From a bacterium (GTDB lineage Bacteria; Bacteroidota; Ignavibacteria; SZUA-365): a DNA stretch of 64,000 nt. Shown piece after piece: positions 35,816-44,272 of this stretch. The notes beneath the pieces were generated by a model. The model was not told the origin of the DNA, did no database searches, and worked only from the letters and a program-made list of their open reading frames with translations. The position numbers were made by a program, and so were the translations under genes. Positions within the stretch are counted from its first letter, which is position 1; every line of letters starts with the position of its first letter. The stretch is taken from contig JAHLLD010000006.1 of the NCBI GenBank assembly GCA_020444325.1, positions 124,001 through 188,000 on the forward strand, read 5' to 3'.

Positions 35816-37010
35816 AAAAACCAACGAAGCGCTGCACGGACTCGACCGGCAGTATCATCTTCAGACGTACAACAGAATACCGATTGCCTTTTCACACGGC
35901 AGCGGAGCACGACTCTGGGACGTGGAAGGCAAGGAGTATATTGACGCACTTGCCGGCATTGCCGTGAACAGTCTCGGGCACAGTCACCCACGCATCGTTG
36001 AAGCCGTGCGGGAGCAGGCAGGCAAACTGATGCATATCTCCAACTACTTTGTCAGCGAACCACAGGTGGAACTCGAGAAGCTGCTTGTGGAGGTTTCGGG
36101 AATGGACAGGGTGTTCTTCTCGAACAGTGGGACGGAGTCCATCGAAGGCGCGTTCAAAATCGCACGCAAGTATGCCCACGCACATGGACGTGGTGGCGGC
36201 ATCATCGCCATGGAGCGTTCCTTTCACGGTCGTACACTCGCAGCCATCGCGACGGGCGGAGAACGCATGCAGCGGGGATTTGGTCCCATGCCCCCGGGTT
36301 TCACCCGCGTCCCGTTCAACGACCTCGCCGCAGCCGAGGCCGCAGTGCAGGCGGATACCGCCGCCATTGTCGTCGAGCCGATTCAGGGGGAAGGCGGCAT
36401 CAATGTCGCCGAACGTGATTTCCTCGAGGGACTCCGGGCACTCTGCGACCGCAGCGGTGTGCTTCTCATTTTCGATGAAATTCAATGCGGAATCGCCCGC
36501 ACAGGAAGTATGTTCGCGAAGGATGTGTTCGGCGTGCAGCCGGACATCATGACACTGGCGAAAGGACTTGGCGGCGGCATCCCCATCGGCGCCATCCTCT
36601 GCAGCGAGAAGGTCGCCGCGGCGATGGAATTCGGTGATCACGGCACGACTTTCGGTGGCAATCCGCTCGCAACGGCCACAGCGCTTGCAACCATGCGTAC
36701 GCTGCTCGACGAGAACATCGCCGGTGTGGCAAAAGAAAACGGGGAATGGTTTCGCGATGAGCTGCTCAAGCTCAAAGAGAAACACGGAGTGATCCGTGAA
36801 GTACGCGGTATGGGGCTCATGCTCGGTGTGGAATTCAGCATGGCATCGAAACCCGTTATGCTGGAAATGCTCGCGCGTGGAGTTATTGCCAACGCGACGG
36901 CGGAGAACGTCCTTCGCCTGGTTCCCCCGCTCATCATCAGCAGGGACGAGCTGCGAACCATCATCGACACGCTTGATGCCGTCCTTTCCAGCATGGAGGG
37001 AAAAACATGA
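35805..37010 (+). CDS. argD: Acetylornithine aminotransferase (ArgD)
   Basis: A 401-residue PLP-dependent class III aminotransferase that converts N-acetylglutamate semialdehyde to N-acetylornithine. Visible signatures are FFSNSGTESIEGAFKIAR, the ERSFHGRTLAAIATGG glycine-rich region, LIFDEIQCGIARTG, and the Schiff-base lysine in MTLAKGLGGGIPIGA. The start at 35805 (MALEKT) lies within the last codons of argB (11-base overlap); an in-frame upstream start is less likely. It overlaps argC as ATGA. Dual activity in lysine biosynthesis (succinyl-diaminopimelate) is common in the family and cannot be excluded. Confidence 0.97.
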   Translation: MALEKTNEALHGLDRQYHLQTYNRIPIAFSHGSGARLWDVEGKEYIDALAGIAVNSLGHSHPRIVEAVREQAGKLMHISNYFVSEPQVELEKLLVEVSGMDRVFFSNSGTESIEGAFKIARKYAHAHGRGGGIIAMERSFHGRTLAAIATGGERMQRGFGPMPPGFTRVPFNDLAAAEAAVQADTAAIVVEPIQGEGGINVAERDFLEGLRALCDRSGVLLIFDEIQCGIARTGSMFAKDVFGVQPDIMTLAKGLGGGIPIGAILCSEKVAAAMEFGDHGTTFGGNPLATATALATMRTLLDENIAGVAKENGEWFRDELLKLKEKHGVIREVRGMGLMLGVEFSMASKPVMLEMLARGVIANATAENVLRLVPPLIISRDELRTIIDTLDAVLSSMEGKT

Positions 37011-38053
37011 GCGAGGCCACACGCATACGCGTCGCCATCGTCGGCGCCACCGGGTACACGGGGTCTGAACTGCTGCGCATCCTTGTCCAGCATCCCTCCG
37101 TGGAAATTGTTGCGATCACATCCGAACGTCGCGCAGGGGACGCATTTTCGGATGTACACCCGCATTTCCAGGACATCCTCTCCCATACGCTGATTTCGGC
37201 TGATGAGCTGGCTGATCATAAACCCGACCTGGCCTTCCTTGCCCTTCCCCATGGCGTATCCATGGATTTTGTGGCACGTCATGCCGGCAGCGGCTTCCGC
37301 ATGATCGATCTTTCCGGCGATTTCCGGCTGCACTCGGCACAGGCGTATGCGCAGTGGTACGGAAAGGAGCACGTGTATCCGCAAGGTATCGAGGAAGCAG
37401 TATTCGGTCTTCCCGAGCTGCACAGGGAGAAGATCACCGGGGCACAACTGGTGGCCAATCCCGGTTGTTATCCCACCTGCTCTATTCTCGGAACACTGCC
37501 GCTGCTTGAAGCCGGACTCATTGATCCGACGCAGATCATTGTCGATGCAAAATCCGGCACTACCGGTGCTGGCGTCACACCGAAGGAGACGACACACTAT
37601 TCGAACGTCGCGGACAATTTCCGCGCGTACGGATTGAAGACGCATCGGCATACCGCAGAAATCGAGGAACAGCTCGTGGCGCGGGGAGCCACCGAAGCGT
37701 CGGTGCAGTTCACTCCCCACTTGCTGCCGGTAGACCGCGGTATACTCGCGACCATTTACACTACGCCCTCGAAAGAACTCTCGGAAAGTGACGTGCGCGA
37801 GGCATATGCAGAACGTTACGCAAACGAACCCTTTGTCCGCCTGCGCAGCACACCGCCCACGCTCAAGGAAGTGCGCGGTTCGAATTACTGCGATGTCTAC
37901 GTCACCTATGATCAACGCACAAGGCGTATCATCGCGCTTTCCGCAATCGACAATCTCGTCAAAGGTGCCGCCGGACAGGCGGTACAGAACATGAACTGCA
38001 TGTACGGACTGCCGGAGACCACCGGTCTTACGCAGGTTCCGATGCATCCCTGA
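37007..38053 (+). CDS. argC: N-acetyl-gamma-glutamyl-phosphate reductase (ArgC)
   Basis: A 348-residue NADPH-dependent reductase making N-acetylglutamate semialdehyde. It shows the N-terminal dinucleotide-binding loop VAIVGATGYTGSELLRIL, the catalytic cysteine in NPGCYPTCSILG, the following GTTGAGVTPKETTHY, and the HRHTAEIEEQL and HLLPVDRGILATIY segments typical of the full-length type 1 enzyme. The start overlaps the argD stop (ATGA). The next gene, argJ, begins 36 bases downstream. Confidence 0.97.
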   Translation: MSEATRIRVAIVGATGYTGSELLRILVQHPSVEIVAITSERRAGDAFSDVHPHFQDILSHTLISADELADHKPDLAFLALPHGVSMDFVARHAGSGFRMIDLSGDFRLHSAQAYAQWYGKEHVYPQGIEEAVFGLPELHREKITGAQLVANPGCYPTCSILGTLPLLEAGLIDPTQIIVDAKSGTTGAGVTPKETTHYSNVADNFRAYGLKTHRHTAEIEEQLVARGATEASVQFTPHLLPVDRGILATIYTTPSKELSESDVREAYAERYANEPFVRLRSTPPTLKEVRGSNYCDVYVTYDQRTRRIIALSAIDNLVKGAAGQAVQNMNCMYGLPETTGLTQVPMHP

Positions 38054-38089
38054 ACGATCGCGCAATAAGACGATCCATCATTCACCAAC

Positions 38090-39316
38090 ATGATAGATAC
38101 ACTCATGCTACGCAATCTGACGAACGTACGCGGCATCACCTGCTGGGGAGCACATATTGGTATCAAATCCATGCGCCGCGACCTGGCAATCATCCATTCC
38201 GAAGTACCCGCAGCGGCAGCCGCGACATTCACACGCAATAAGGTCACGGCCGAACCTGTGAAGGTGTCTCAGCGCAACATCGCGGATGGAATGGCCCAGG
38301 TCATCGTCTGCAACGCGGGAAATGCCAATGCCTGCACCGGCGAGCAGGGTCGTGAAGGCGCTGAGGCCATGGTGACCGCAGCGGCGGAGACACTGAATAT
38401 CGATCCATCTCTCGTACTTGTTGCCTCAACCGGCATCATCGGCGAACCCTTCCCTACCAACGAAGTCGTCGAAGGTATACGCACCAACATGGAGAAGCTG
38501 TCGGACGACTCGAAAGCGGGGTCGTTTACGGCCAACGCCATCCTCACAACCGACACCTTTGCGAAAGAAGGGTTTGTCGATTTCGAACTTGACGGCATCA
38601 CCATCAATCTCAGCGGTATCGCCAAGGGCTCGGGCATGATTCATCCCAATATGGGAACCATGCTGGCCTTCATCGTCACCGATATCTCGATTGACCCGCA
38701 AGTGCTGGACATCGCCGTACGCAGCTGCGTCGACGATACCTTCAATATGATCACGGTGGACGGCGACACATCGACCAACGACATGGTAGCCGTCATGGCG
38801 AATGGGATGGCAGGAAATGAGACGATCACTTCGACCGACAGCAGCAGCTATGCTCTGTTCTACGAACATCTGCATGAGCTGATGTCGCACCTTGCCAAGC
38901 TTATCGTTTCTGATGGGGAAGGCTGTTCGAAATATATCGAGTATCGCGTATCCGGCGTGCAGGACCGTGAAACCGCCCGTAAACTGGTGCGTGCAATCTC
39001 CAGTTCCATTCTCGTGAAAACGGCGATGACAGGACGTGACCCAAACTGGGGTCGCATTCTCGGTGCTGCGGGGAATGCAGGTGTCCCATTTGATCACAGC
39101 AAAGTCGACCTCGCACTCGGCTCTGAAGAAATCCAGGTTTCTGTACTCGAGGCTGGTCGTCCCGCCGAGTTCGACCGCAACAACATAAAACGTCTGCTTC
39201 GCGAATCCCATATCGTCGTCGACATGAACTGCAACGACGGCGACGCCGAAGCCGTGGGCTGGGGAACCGACCTGACGACGGACTACATCATATTCAACTC
39301 GGTGTATACCACCTGA
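38090..39316 (+). CDS. argJ: Ornithine acetyltransferase / glutamate N-acetyltransferase (ArgJ)
   Basis: A 408-residue Ntn-type enzyme that transfers the acetyl group from N-acetylornithine to glutamate, recycling it; bifunctional members also use acetyl-CoA. Visible features are FTRNKVTAEPV, VCNAGNANACTG, ASTGIIGEPFP, the autocleavage/nucleophile site ILTTDTFAKEG (cleaved before the second-part Thr), GSGMIHPNMGTMLAFI, TVDGDTSTNDMV and GRDPNWGRILGA. Whether it is mono- or bifunctional cannot be decided by eye. No argA is in the window, consistent with an acetyl-cycling pathway. A very strong terminator follows. Confidence 0.97.
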   Translation: MIDTLMLRNLTNVRGITCWGAHIGIKSMRRDLAIIHSEVPAAAAATFTRNKVTAEPVKVSQRNIADGMAQVIVCNAGNANACTGEQGREGAEAMVTAAAETLNIDPSLVLVASTGIIGEPFPTNEVVEGIRTNMEKLSDDSKAGSFTANAILTTDTFAKEGFVDFELDGITINLSGIAKGSGMIHPNMGTMLAFIVTDISIDPQVLDIAVRSCVDDTFNMITVDGDTSTNDMVAVMANGMAGNETITSTDSSSYALFYEHLHELMSHLAKLIVSDGEGCSKYIEYRVSGVQDRETARKLVRAISSSILVKTAMTGRDPNWGRILGAAGNAGVPFDHSKVDLALGSEEIQVSVLEAGRPAEFDRNNIKRLLRESHIVVDMNCNDGDAEAVGWGTDLTTDYIIFNSVYTT

Positions 39317-39337
39317 TCAGCAAGCGCACTCCTATTG

Positions 39338-39374
39338 AAAAACGTGCACATCAGGCAACGATGTGCACGTTTTT
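39338..39374. terminator. Bidirectional terminator after the arginine genes
   Basis: A perfect 15-bp stem (AAAAACGTGCACATC at 39338-39352 with GATGTGCACGTTTTT at 39360-39374), 7-base loop, with T-rich sequence on both strands. It ends the argBDCJ transcript and the convergent gene at 39410. Confidence 0.93.
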
Positions 39375-39409
39375 TTTTACGAACCGTCCTTCAGTTGCGC
39401 CAAGACCTG

Positions 39410-39715
39410 TCAGTCGGTCTCGACAATATTGTAAATCTCTCGCTGTCCGTCAGTGAGAAAGGGCAGGAATGATTTGTACCACTGCTGCCAGTCCTCGGTT
39501 GCGAAAAGGGTTTTCATTTCACTCTCATACGCAGCGAGGCTGTCAAATGTCAACTCCAGGACGAGTGTGTAATACGGACCTGCCGCGTCGGTGAGAACGC
39601 GAAACGGGAAGGTTTCACCCTTGCTGGCGAGATTGGATGCCATGTCCTGAAGCGAGGCAACAGCAGGCTTCATCTGGCCGAATTGTACACGGAAAACATC
39701 GCGAACGACGATCAT
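39410..39715 (-). CDS. Small dimeric alpha-beta barrel-like protein (NIPSNAP-like)
   Basis: A 101-residue soluble protein with a ferredoxin-like/dimeric alpha-beta barrel look: MIVVRDVFRVQFGQMKPAVASLQDMASNL, YYTLVLELTFDSLAAYESEMKTLFATEDWQQWYKSFLPFL. The pattern of N-terminal strand, 'G...A....' helix, central strand and 'F.SLA.YE....' helix is typical of NIPSNAP or related monooxygenase-like small proteins. No catalytic residue can be named. It is the last gene on the minus strand before the arginine terminator. Confidence 0.7.
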   Translation of the reverse strand: MIVVRDVFRVQFGQMKPAVASLQDMASNLASKGETFPFRVLTDAAGPYYTLVLELTFDSLAAYESEMKTLFATEDWQQWYKSFLPFLTDGQREIYNIVETD

Positions 39716-39751
39716 TGTTTTATCCTTTCATTATGTATGTAATGGAAGCCT

Positions 39752-40120
39752 TCAGGCCTCTCTGATTTTTTGCTCACGGTTATATCCCAGCTCCCCTGAA
39801 GGCTGCAGTTTTTCCACCCAGATCTCTTCAAGCAATTTCAATTCATCGTCGATGTCGAAGCCGGGTTTGTCGGAGGGTTCGATTGTTTCGAGAATCTCGA
39901 AGACAAAAGCTTCCGATCCGAATTCCCTGAAGTCCTTCTGCATCTCAGTATTGCGGTGCGAGCCGATCTGCAGCATGAACCTGTGCTTGTTGAGGGGGCC
40001 CTCAATATTGAGGCTGCTGCCGAGCAGGAATCTCCCGTTCGCGGTATTCTTTATGATGAAGACCCCGGCGGTGTGTTTCCGCTCTTTGTATTCACGTATG
40101 ATATCCTTGCGTGATTGCAT
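39752..40120 (-). CDS. GIY-YIG nuclease family protein, catalytic residues diverged
   Basis: A 122-residue protein. The start at 40120 (MQSRKDIIREYKERK) is preferred over a longer frame that runs into the next gene. The GIY-YIG layout is visible as AGVFIIKNTANGRFLLGSSLNIEGPLNKHRF then GSHRNTEMQKDFREFGSEAFVFEILETIE, matching small stand-alone members of the family ('LQKDWxxFGxExFxFEILE'). The two tyrosines that define the family are Phe ('GVF') and Leu ('LLG') here, so nuclease activity is doubtful. The C terminus LQPSGELGYN is also typical of the small subfamily. Confidence 0.8.
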   Translation of the reverse strand: MQSRKDIIREYKERKHTAGVFIIKNTANGRFLLGSSLNIEGPLNKHRFMLQIGSHRNTEMQKDFREFGSEAFVFEILETIEPSDKPGFDIDDELKLLEEIWVEKLQPSGELGYNREQKIREA

Positions 40121-40145
40121 GTTGATTGTATCCAGTCTTTCTGAT

Positions 40146-40871
40146 TCAGGGAATAATCTGCAAAGTGCTTCCTCCGGTGACGGATACGCTGCCAAGCTGT
40201 GCATTCCCGGTGTAGTAAACGCGTGAACCGCCCGAGGCACTCACGTCGAGTCTTCCGCTGCAATTGATATACACAATGCTACCTGCATCGGCGGATACGC
40301 TCACATCCGTCATTGTAAAGTCGCGCAGATCCACCGTACTGCCAGCGGATGCGACGATGCTTCCCAGCAATCCGCTGCCCTCGAGCGTCAGATTGCTCCC
40401 CGCCGTCGCGAGACAGGAAATGTTTCCCGTCACGATATTTCCTTCAGCTGAAGAACCCGCAGTGAGTACGACGCTGAAAGGAAGCAGTGAAGAGAAGCCA
40501 TCCTTCAGTGAGCAACGTGCTCCACTGGCCAGTGTCAGAGATTCGAGCGAAGGCATGCGCACGTCCGCACGCAGCTCCGTGAACTGCACATCGCTGTTGG
40601 GTTTAACCTTGAGGTTGAGCGTCGTACTGGAGCGGGAAACATCGACATAGTCGAGCAGATTGTCATCCGTAGTTACCGCAACAGAATAGAGGCTGTCCGG
40701 TGAGAGACTCACACGAAACCCTGTTTCTGCTGCAACGCTGTTGAAATCCGCGATGGTGTAAGGGATGGTCTGCTGCTGTCCACTACCATCGATCTGATCA
40801 TCATCGCAGGCGTTTGCGACGAACACAATGGCAAGGAGCAGAAGAGGAAGTACAATCCTTTTCGTTTTCAT
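40146..40871 (-). CDS. GIN-domain (DUF2807) lipoprotein
   Basis: A 241-residue lipoprotein: MKTKRIVLPLLLLAIVFVANAC signal with lipobox ANAC, acidic DDDQIDGSG linker, then the head-GIN/DUF2807 repetitive beta-helix (FNSVAAETGFRVSLSPDSLYSVAV, ADVRMPSLESLTLASGARCSL, SCLATAGSNLTLEGSG, DVSASGGSRVYYTGNAQLGSVSVTGGS). The family is common in Bacteroidota as 'putative auto-transporter adhesin head GIN domain', with unknown exact role. The start at 40871 leaves a classical signal peptide. The 23-bp palindrome at 40954-40976 lies about 83 bases upstream and is a candidate operator. Confidence 0.9.
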   Translation of the reverse strand: MKTKRIVLPLLLLAIVFVANACDDDQIDGSGQQQTIPYTIADFNSVAAETGFRVSLSPDSLYSVAVTTDDNLLDYVDVSRSSTTLNLKVKPNSDVQFTELRADVRMPSLESLTLASGARCSLKDGFSSLLPFSVVLTAGSSAEGNIVTGNISCLATAGSNLTLEGSGLLGSIVASAGSTVDLRDFTMTDVSVSADAGSIVYINCSGRLDVSASGGSRVYYTGNAQLGSVSVTGGSTLQIIP

Positions 40872-40953
40872 GATGCCGTATTCCTGTGGCAAAGTTTGTC
40901 AGTGCGGTGTTCATTTTTACGGGGAGTCGCACTACAAGTTACACAGGAATTTG

Positions 40954-40976
40954 AAATATGCACATTCTGCATATTT
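40954..40976. promoter_or_regulatory. Perfect 23-bp palindrome, operator-like
   Basis: AAATATGCA (40954-40962), CATTC spacer, TGCATATTT (40968-40976): perfect 9-bp arms. It is the reverse-complement version of the site duplicated at 25198-25257 (ATGCA-GAATG-TGCAT, same spacer). Here it precedes the GIN-domain lipoprotein gene. Confidence 0.75.
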
Positions 40977-40982
40977 GCGCGG

Positions 40983-42134
40983 TCAGTGAAGGACCTGCAA
41001 TCGTCCCGTTACCATGGGACTGGAACTGCTGAACAGGCAATACAGGTAGGAACCGGAAGGCAAGGCCGAAGCATCGAGCGTATAGAGATTCCGCCCCGTT
41101 CTGACGTCATATTGCGCGACCTGGCGTCCTGCAGCATCCGTCACGACCAGTCTGCCGCTCTCTCCTGCGGGCAGATCAGTGCTGAGACGGATGAGATCGT
41201 GTGAAGGATTCGGCCAGGCCAGGATAGCCGGAGATTGGGGACCGGGAGCGTGGCAAATGATGATGGTTCTTGCATCGACCTGGGCTTCCGCAGCGTGAAT
41301 CACCTGCCGCTTTTTTATATCCTCATCGTAATACGAGAGAAAAGCCACCACGGAGATGGCATCCTGCCGGCCGATGTTGCAATCATTCCAGACATCCATG
41401 AGCGAACCGGACCAGGAATACGTATACGTGACGCCGGTTTCTGGCGACGGAGGAACGATACCGGCCACTCCCCACGTCCCGGTCGGCACGGCACTGACCA
41501 CGCGCCTGTGCACGAAGCCGAGAATGGGATTTCCTGCCTGGTAATAGGGGTGTCCCGCACTCCCGTCGTAGTAATTCTTCTGATCGAAACCACTTCCCGT
41601 TCCGATGACGCTGTCTTCCACAAGGAACATATTCACGCGGATATCCCCGGGTTCTGGTACCGTGCTGAACACAATATCGATGCTGCAGTTGAGCGTGGTG
41701 GTGGCTGCATTGTAAGAGGTCGTGATGTCGAGGCGCGCATACTGTTCATCCCCGAGCCGGGCCGTCACCACACTGTCCCACTTCGACCGCGTAGTTCCGA
41801 TTTTCCCGTACTCCTCCAGATACGGCGCTACGTGTACCGGGTACACCCCTCTATCAATCAGTGCCGAAGGTGCGAAGTTTGTAAAGGCCGATGCAATCCC
41901 CTTGCTCTCCGGCGTCGTCATCGAATCCACTCCGAAACCGGCATGATGCGTCACCCAGATTACCGACGGATGATCATGCGCAATCTGCTCGGCAACGAGT
42001 CCGCCATCGGGACAGAACCCGCATACTGCAGTAGAAAATTCCTCGAGCAGAACCTGACGCTGTGTCTGTGCATGCAAAGGGAGAGTGCAGCAGATGACGG
42101 CAAGGATAACGATGCTGACAGATGGAGTTCGCAT
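40983..42134 (-). CDS. Secreted Omp28-like thioredoxin-fold protein with type IX sorting domain
   Basis: A 383-residue exported protein. The start at 42134 (MRTPSVSIVILAVICCTLPLHAQ) gives a proper signal; the frame runs 53 codons further upstream. Next comes the Omp28-like region with a CxxC motif (LLEEFSTAVCGFCPDGG), as in the kelch protein at 18018, then beta-rich sequence and a sorting domain (AWPNPSHDLIRLSTDL...TDAAGRQVAQY...PSGSYLYCLF). Omp28-family proteins are outer-membrane or secreted thioredoxin-like proteins of unknown substrate. It precedes the GIN-domain lipoprotein by about 110 bases on the same strand and could share a transcript. Confidence 0.88.
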   Translation of the reverse strand: MRTPSVSIVILAVICCTLPLHAQTQRQVLLEEFSTAVCGFCPDGGLVAEQIAHDHPSVIWVTHHAGFGVDSMTTPESKGIASAFTNFAPSALIDRGVYPVHVAPYLEEYGKIGTTRSKWDSVVTARLGDEQYARLDITTSYNAATTTLNCSIDIVFSTVPEPGDIRVNMFLVEDSVIGTGSGFDQKNYYDGSAGHPYYQAGNPILGFVHRRVVSAVPTGTWGVAGIVPPSPETGVTYTYSWSGSLMDVWNDCNIGRQDAISVVAFLSYYDEDIKKRQVIHAAEAQVDARTIIICHAPGPQSPAILAWPNPSHDLIRLSTDLPAGESGRLVVTDAAGRQVAQYDVRTGRNLYTLDASALPSGSYLYCLFSSSSPMVTGRLQVLH

Positions 42135-42333
42135 GGTGGGCCTCCGGAAATTTGGATGAGAGCTTCGGAGTGGAATATATGAATATTTACACGCGTGGGA
42201 AACGTCCCGCGTAAATGCGGCACCTGCGTCTGCCTTATCGGATGTCCTTGTCTTGCTTCGTTCTTTTTGTGATATTCTTCGTATCATAACCACGCATCAG
42301 CGCAGACATCGCAGCACATTCAGGGGTGACCAG

Positions 42334-44268
42334 ATGGCCAAGTTCTTCGTCCTATCTATCCTGCTATTGATCGGCGTCGTGCACGCCCAGGAATCCGACA
42401 GCCTTCAGACATGGGAAATGAACACGGTGGAGATTTCCGCCCGGCGCATTGGCTTCGGACGCCTTGACGTTCCCATGCGCAAGGAGGCTGTCTCATCCAT
42501 TCTTTCACAGAACGGCTTTTCGCTGGTCCGCCGCGGTGTGCCCTTTGCACAGGATATCGCCGTCGACGGTTTCAGGCGCGGAGACATCGTTGTGGTCGTG
42601 GACGAAGAGCGCTATCACAGCGCATGTCCCAATCGTATGGACTCCCCGCTCACTCGCGTCAATCCACTGGAACTTGCGAACGTGGTGCTGGATAAATCAT
42701 CCATTCCCCCTGCGTCGGGACTCGCGGGCAGCGTGCAGTTCCGCAGGCGTCCCCCATCTGAAAACTTCCGTCTTCACACCTCCTTCGCCGGCAGTGCCGA
42801 CGCCTTGCGCAGTATCGACGCGGCGGTCATGGCCGAAGGAGCACATCATGCTCTGTCCCTTCGGTATGCGACAGGCGATCCGTACAGAGACGGCGACGGA
42901 ATGGATTTCGGTGATCGCTATGGATACCACACGCTCCCGGGACATATGCTGGCGGAAACCGGCCTGCGTGGCAGCGCGGGACATTGGAAATACGGCGGGA
43001 GCTTTGCCTATACCGAAAACGTGCTCTTCCCCTACCTGCTGATGGACGAAATCTACAACCGGGTGTGGAATGGCCACGTGCAGTGGAAGCAGTTTCGCTT
43101 CTATACCACGTATACAGATCACCTGATGACGAACGAACACCGCTATTCAGCCGTAAAGATGCGTACCGCGGCGCGAAATCTGACCGTCGGTGTCTCTGGC
43201 GATCATTTTGAAGTCTGGATGCGAAGGTGGGATGCGGATAATCGTTTCAACCAACCGGATTCGGTAGCAAATGCACAAATGGGCAAGACCGTACTCGGTG
43301 AAGAGCTCTCTGAATCCGCCAGCTCCTCTGGCGTGCTCGAAGGACCACTGATCCTGACGAATCATCTGATGCCGGAAGTGTACCAATATTACGGTGCTGC
43401 GAGTAGCGGGATGACCTGTGGGGCGTGGCACATTTCGCTGCGAGGTGGACTCACGCATCTGCGCATCGGGGATGATAGCCGCCTGGCGTTTTATCGCGAG
43501 GTTTTCGCCGATGCGGAGAACGGAAGGAATTTCCCCCTGGTTGCCGCAACATTACAGTGGCGCAGGCGTGACGGACTGCAGAGCGGTTACGGTTTTCAAG
43601 TTGAAGTTGCCACTGAAAGTCCCCAGGCGGAAGAGCTCTATGTCACCGTACGCAAACCCGGTGACAAACCGGCATGGATCGGGAATCCCACGCTCGCCCA
43701 GCCTGTGCGTGGTACACTGCGCGGTAGTGCTCGCTGGCACGCACTGCAGGCGGAGGCGTTCTGCAGCAGCGTTGCAAATTACGTGCAGCCGGCAAAGCGC
43801 AGCGGAAGCCAGGGAATGTATCAGACATTTGAAAACGTGGATGCATTACTCGTCGGTGTCACCATGCGGTATGAACGCAAACTGCTGACGGCCGACGTCG
43901 CATGGACCTGGGGACAGCATTTGAATAATTCCAATCCGCTGTCGGAAATTCCTCCCCTGCGTGCCCAGCTCCAACTCAGATCACCGGAATGGCAGCGCGT
44001 CCTGCTGCATGCCGGCATTGTTACCCAGGCGGCTCAGTATCGCATCGACCCAACCCTGGGAGAGGATGGTACCCCCGGATGGCTGCGCGTGGACGCGGGA
44101 CTGCGCTGGAACGGCAGTATGCTGCGCGCTGATCTGACAGTCGAAAACCTTTTCGACAACAACTACCGCCAGCATCTCTCCTACCTCCGCAATCCCTTCG
44201 CCGCTGGCAACCAGGTCTGGGAACCCGGCCGCGTCGTTCGCCTTCAGCTGCACGCGGTATTGGAGTAG
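42334..44268 (+). CDS. TonB-dependent outer-membrane receptor with copper-receptor-like CxxxM and HxM motifs
   Basis: A 644-residue outer-membrane receptor: signal KFFVLSILLLIGVVHAQ, plug domain (QNGFSLVRRGVPFAQDIAVDGF, VDEERYHSACPNRMDSP, VNPLELANVVLDKSS, GLAGSVQFRRRP), 22-strand barrel and a C-terminal ENLFDNNYRQHLSY...WEPGRVVRLQLHAVLE. The plug motif C98-PNR-M102 and HLM (H263-M265) in the early barrel match the CxxxM plus HxM copper site described for OprC/NosA receptors, so copper uptake is a specific hypothesis. The start at 42334 is chosen for the signal peptide. It diverges from the Omp28-like gene and converges on the lipoprotein at 44273. Confidence 0.85.
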   Translation: MAKFFVLSILLLIGVVHAQESDSLQTWEMNTVEISARRIGFGRLDVPMRKEAVSSILSQNGFSLVRRGVPFAQDIAVDGFRRGDIVVVVDEERYHSACPNRMDSPLTRVNPLELANVVLDKSSIPPASGLAGSVQFRRRPPSENFRLHTSFAGSADALRSIDAAVMAEGAHHALSLRYATGDPYRDGDGMDFGDRYGYHTLPGHMLAETGLRGSAGHWKYGGSFAYTENVLFPYLLMDEIYNRVWNGHVQWKQFRFYTTYTDHLMTNEHRYSAVKMRTAARNLTVGVSGDHFEVWMRRWDADNRFNQPDSVANAQMGKTVLGEELSESASSSGVLEGPLILTNHLMPEVYQYYGAASSGMTCGAWHISLRGGLTHLRIGDDSRLAFYREVFADAENGRNFPLVAATLQWRRRDGLQSGYGFQVEVATESPQAEELYVTVRKPGDKPAWIGNPTLAQPVRGTLRGSARWHALQAEAFCSSVANYVQPAKRSGSQGMYQTFENVDALLVGVTMRYERKLLTADVAWTWGQHLNNSNPLSEIPPLRAQLQLRSPEWQRVLLHAGIVTQAAQYRIDPTLGEDGTPGWLRVDAGLRWNGSMLRADLTVENLFDNNYRQHLSYLRNPFAAGNQVWEPGRVVRLQLHAVLE

Positions 44269-44272
44269 GGGA

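Noticed and set aside
40954-40976. 23-bp palindrome considered as a terminator for the Omp28-like gene
   Set aside because: Arms are AT-rich without a T-run or GC-rich stem, and matching copies sit in front of other genes, which favours an operator.
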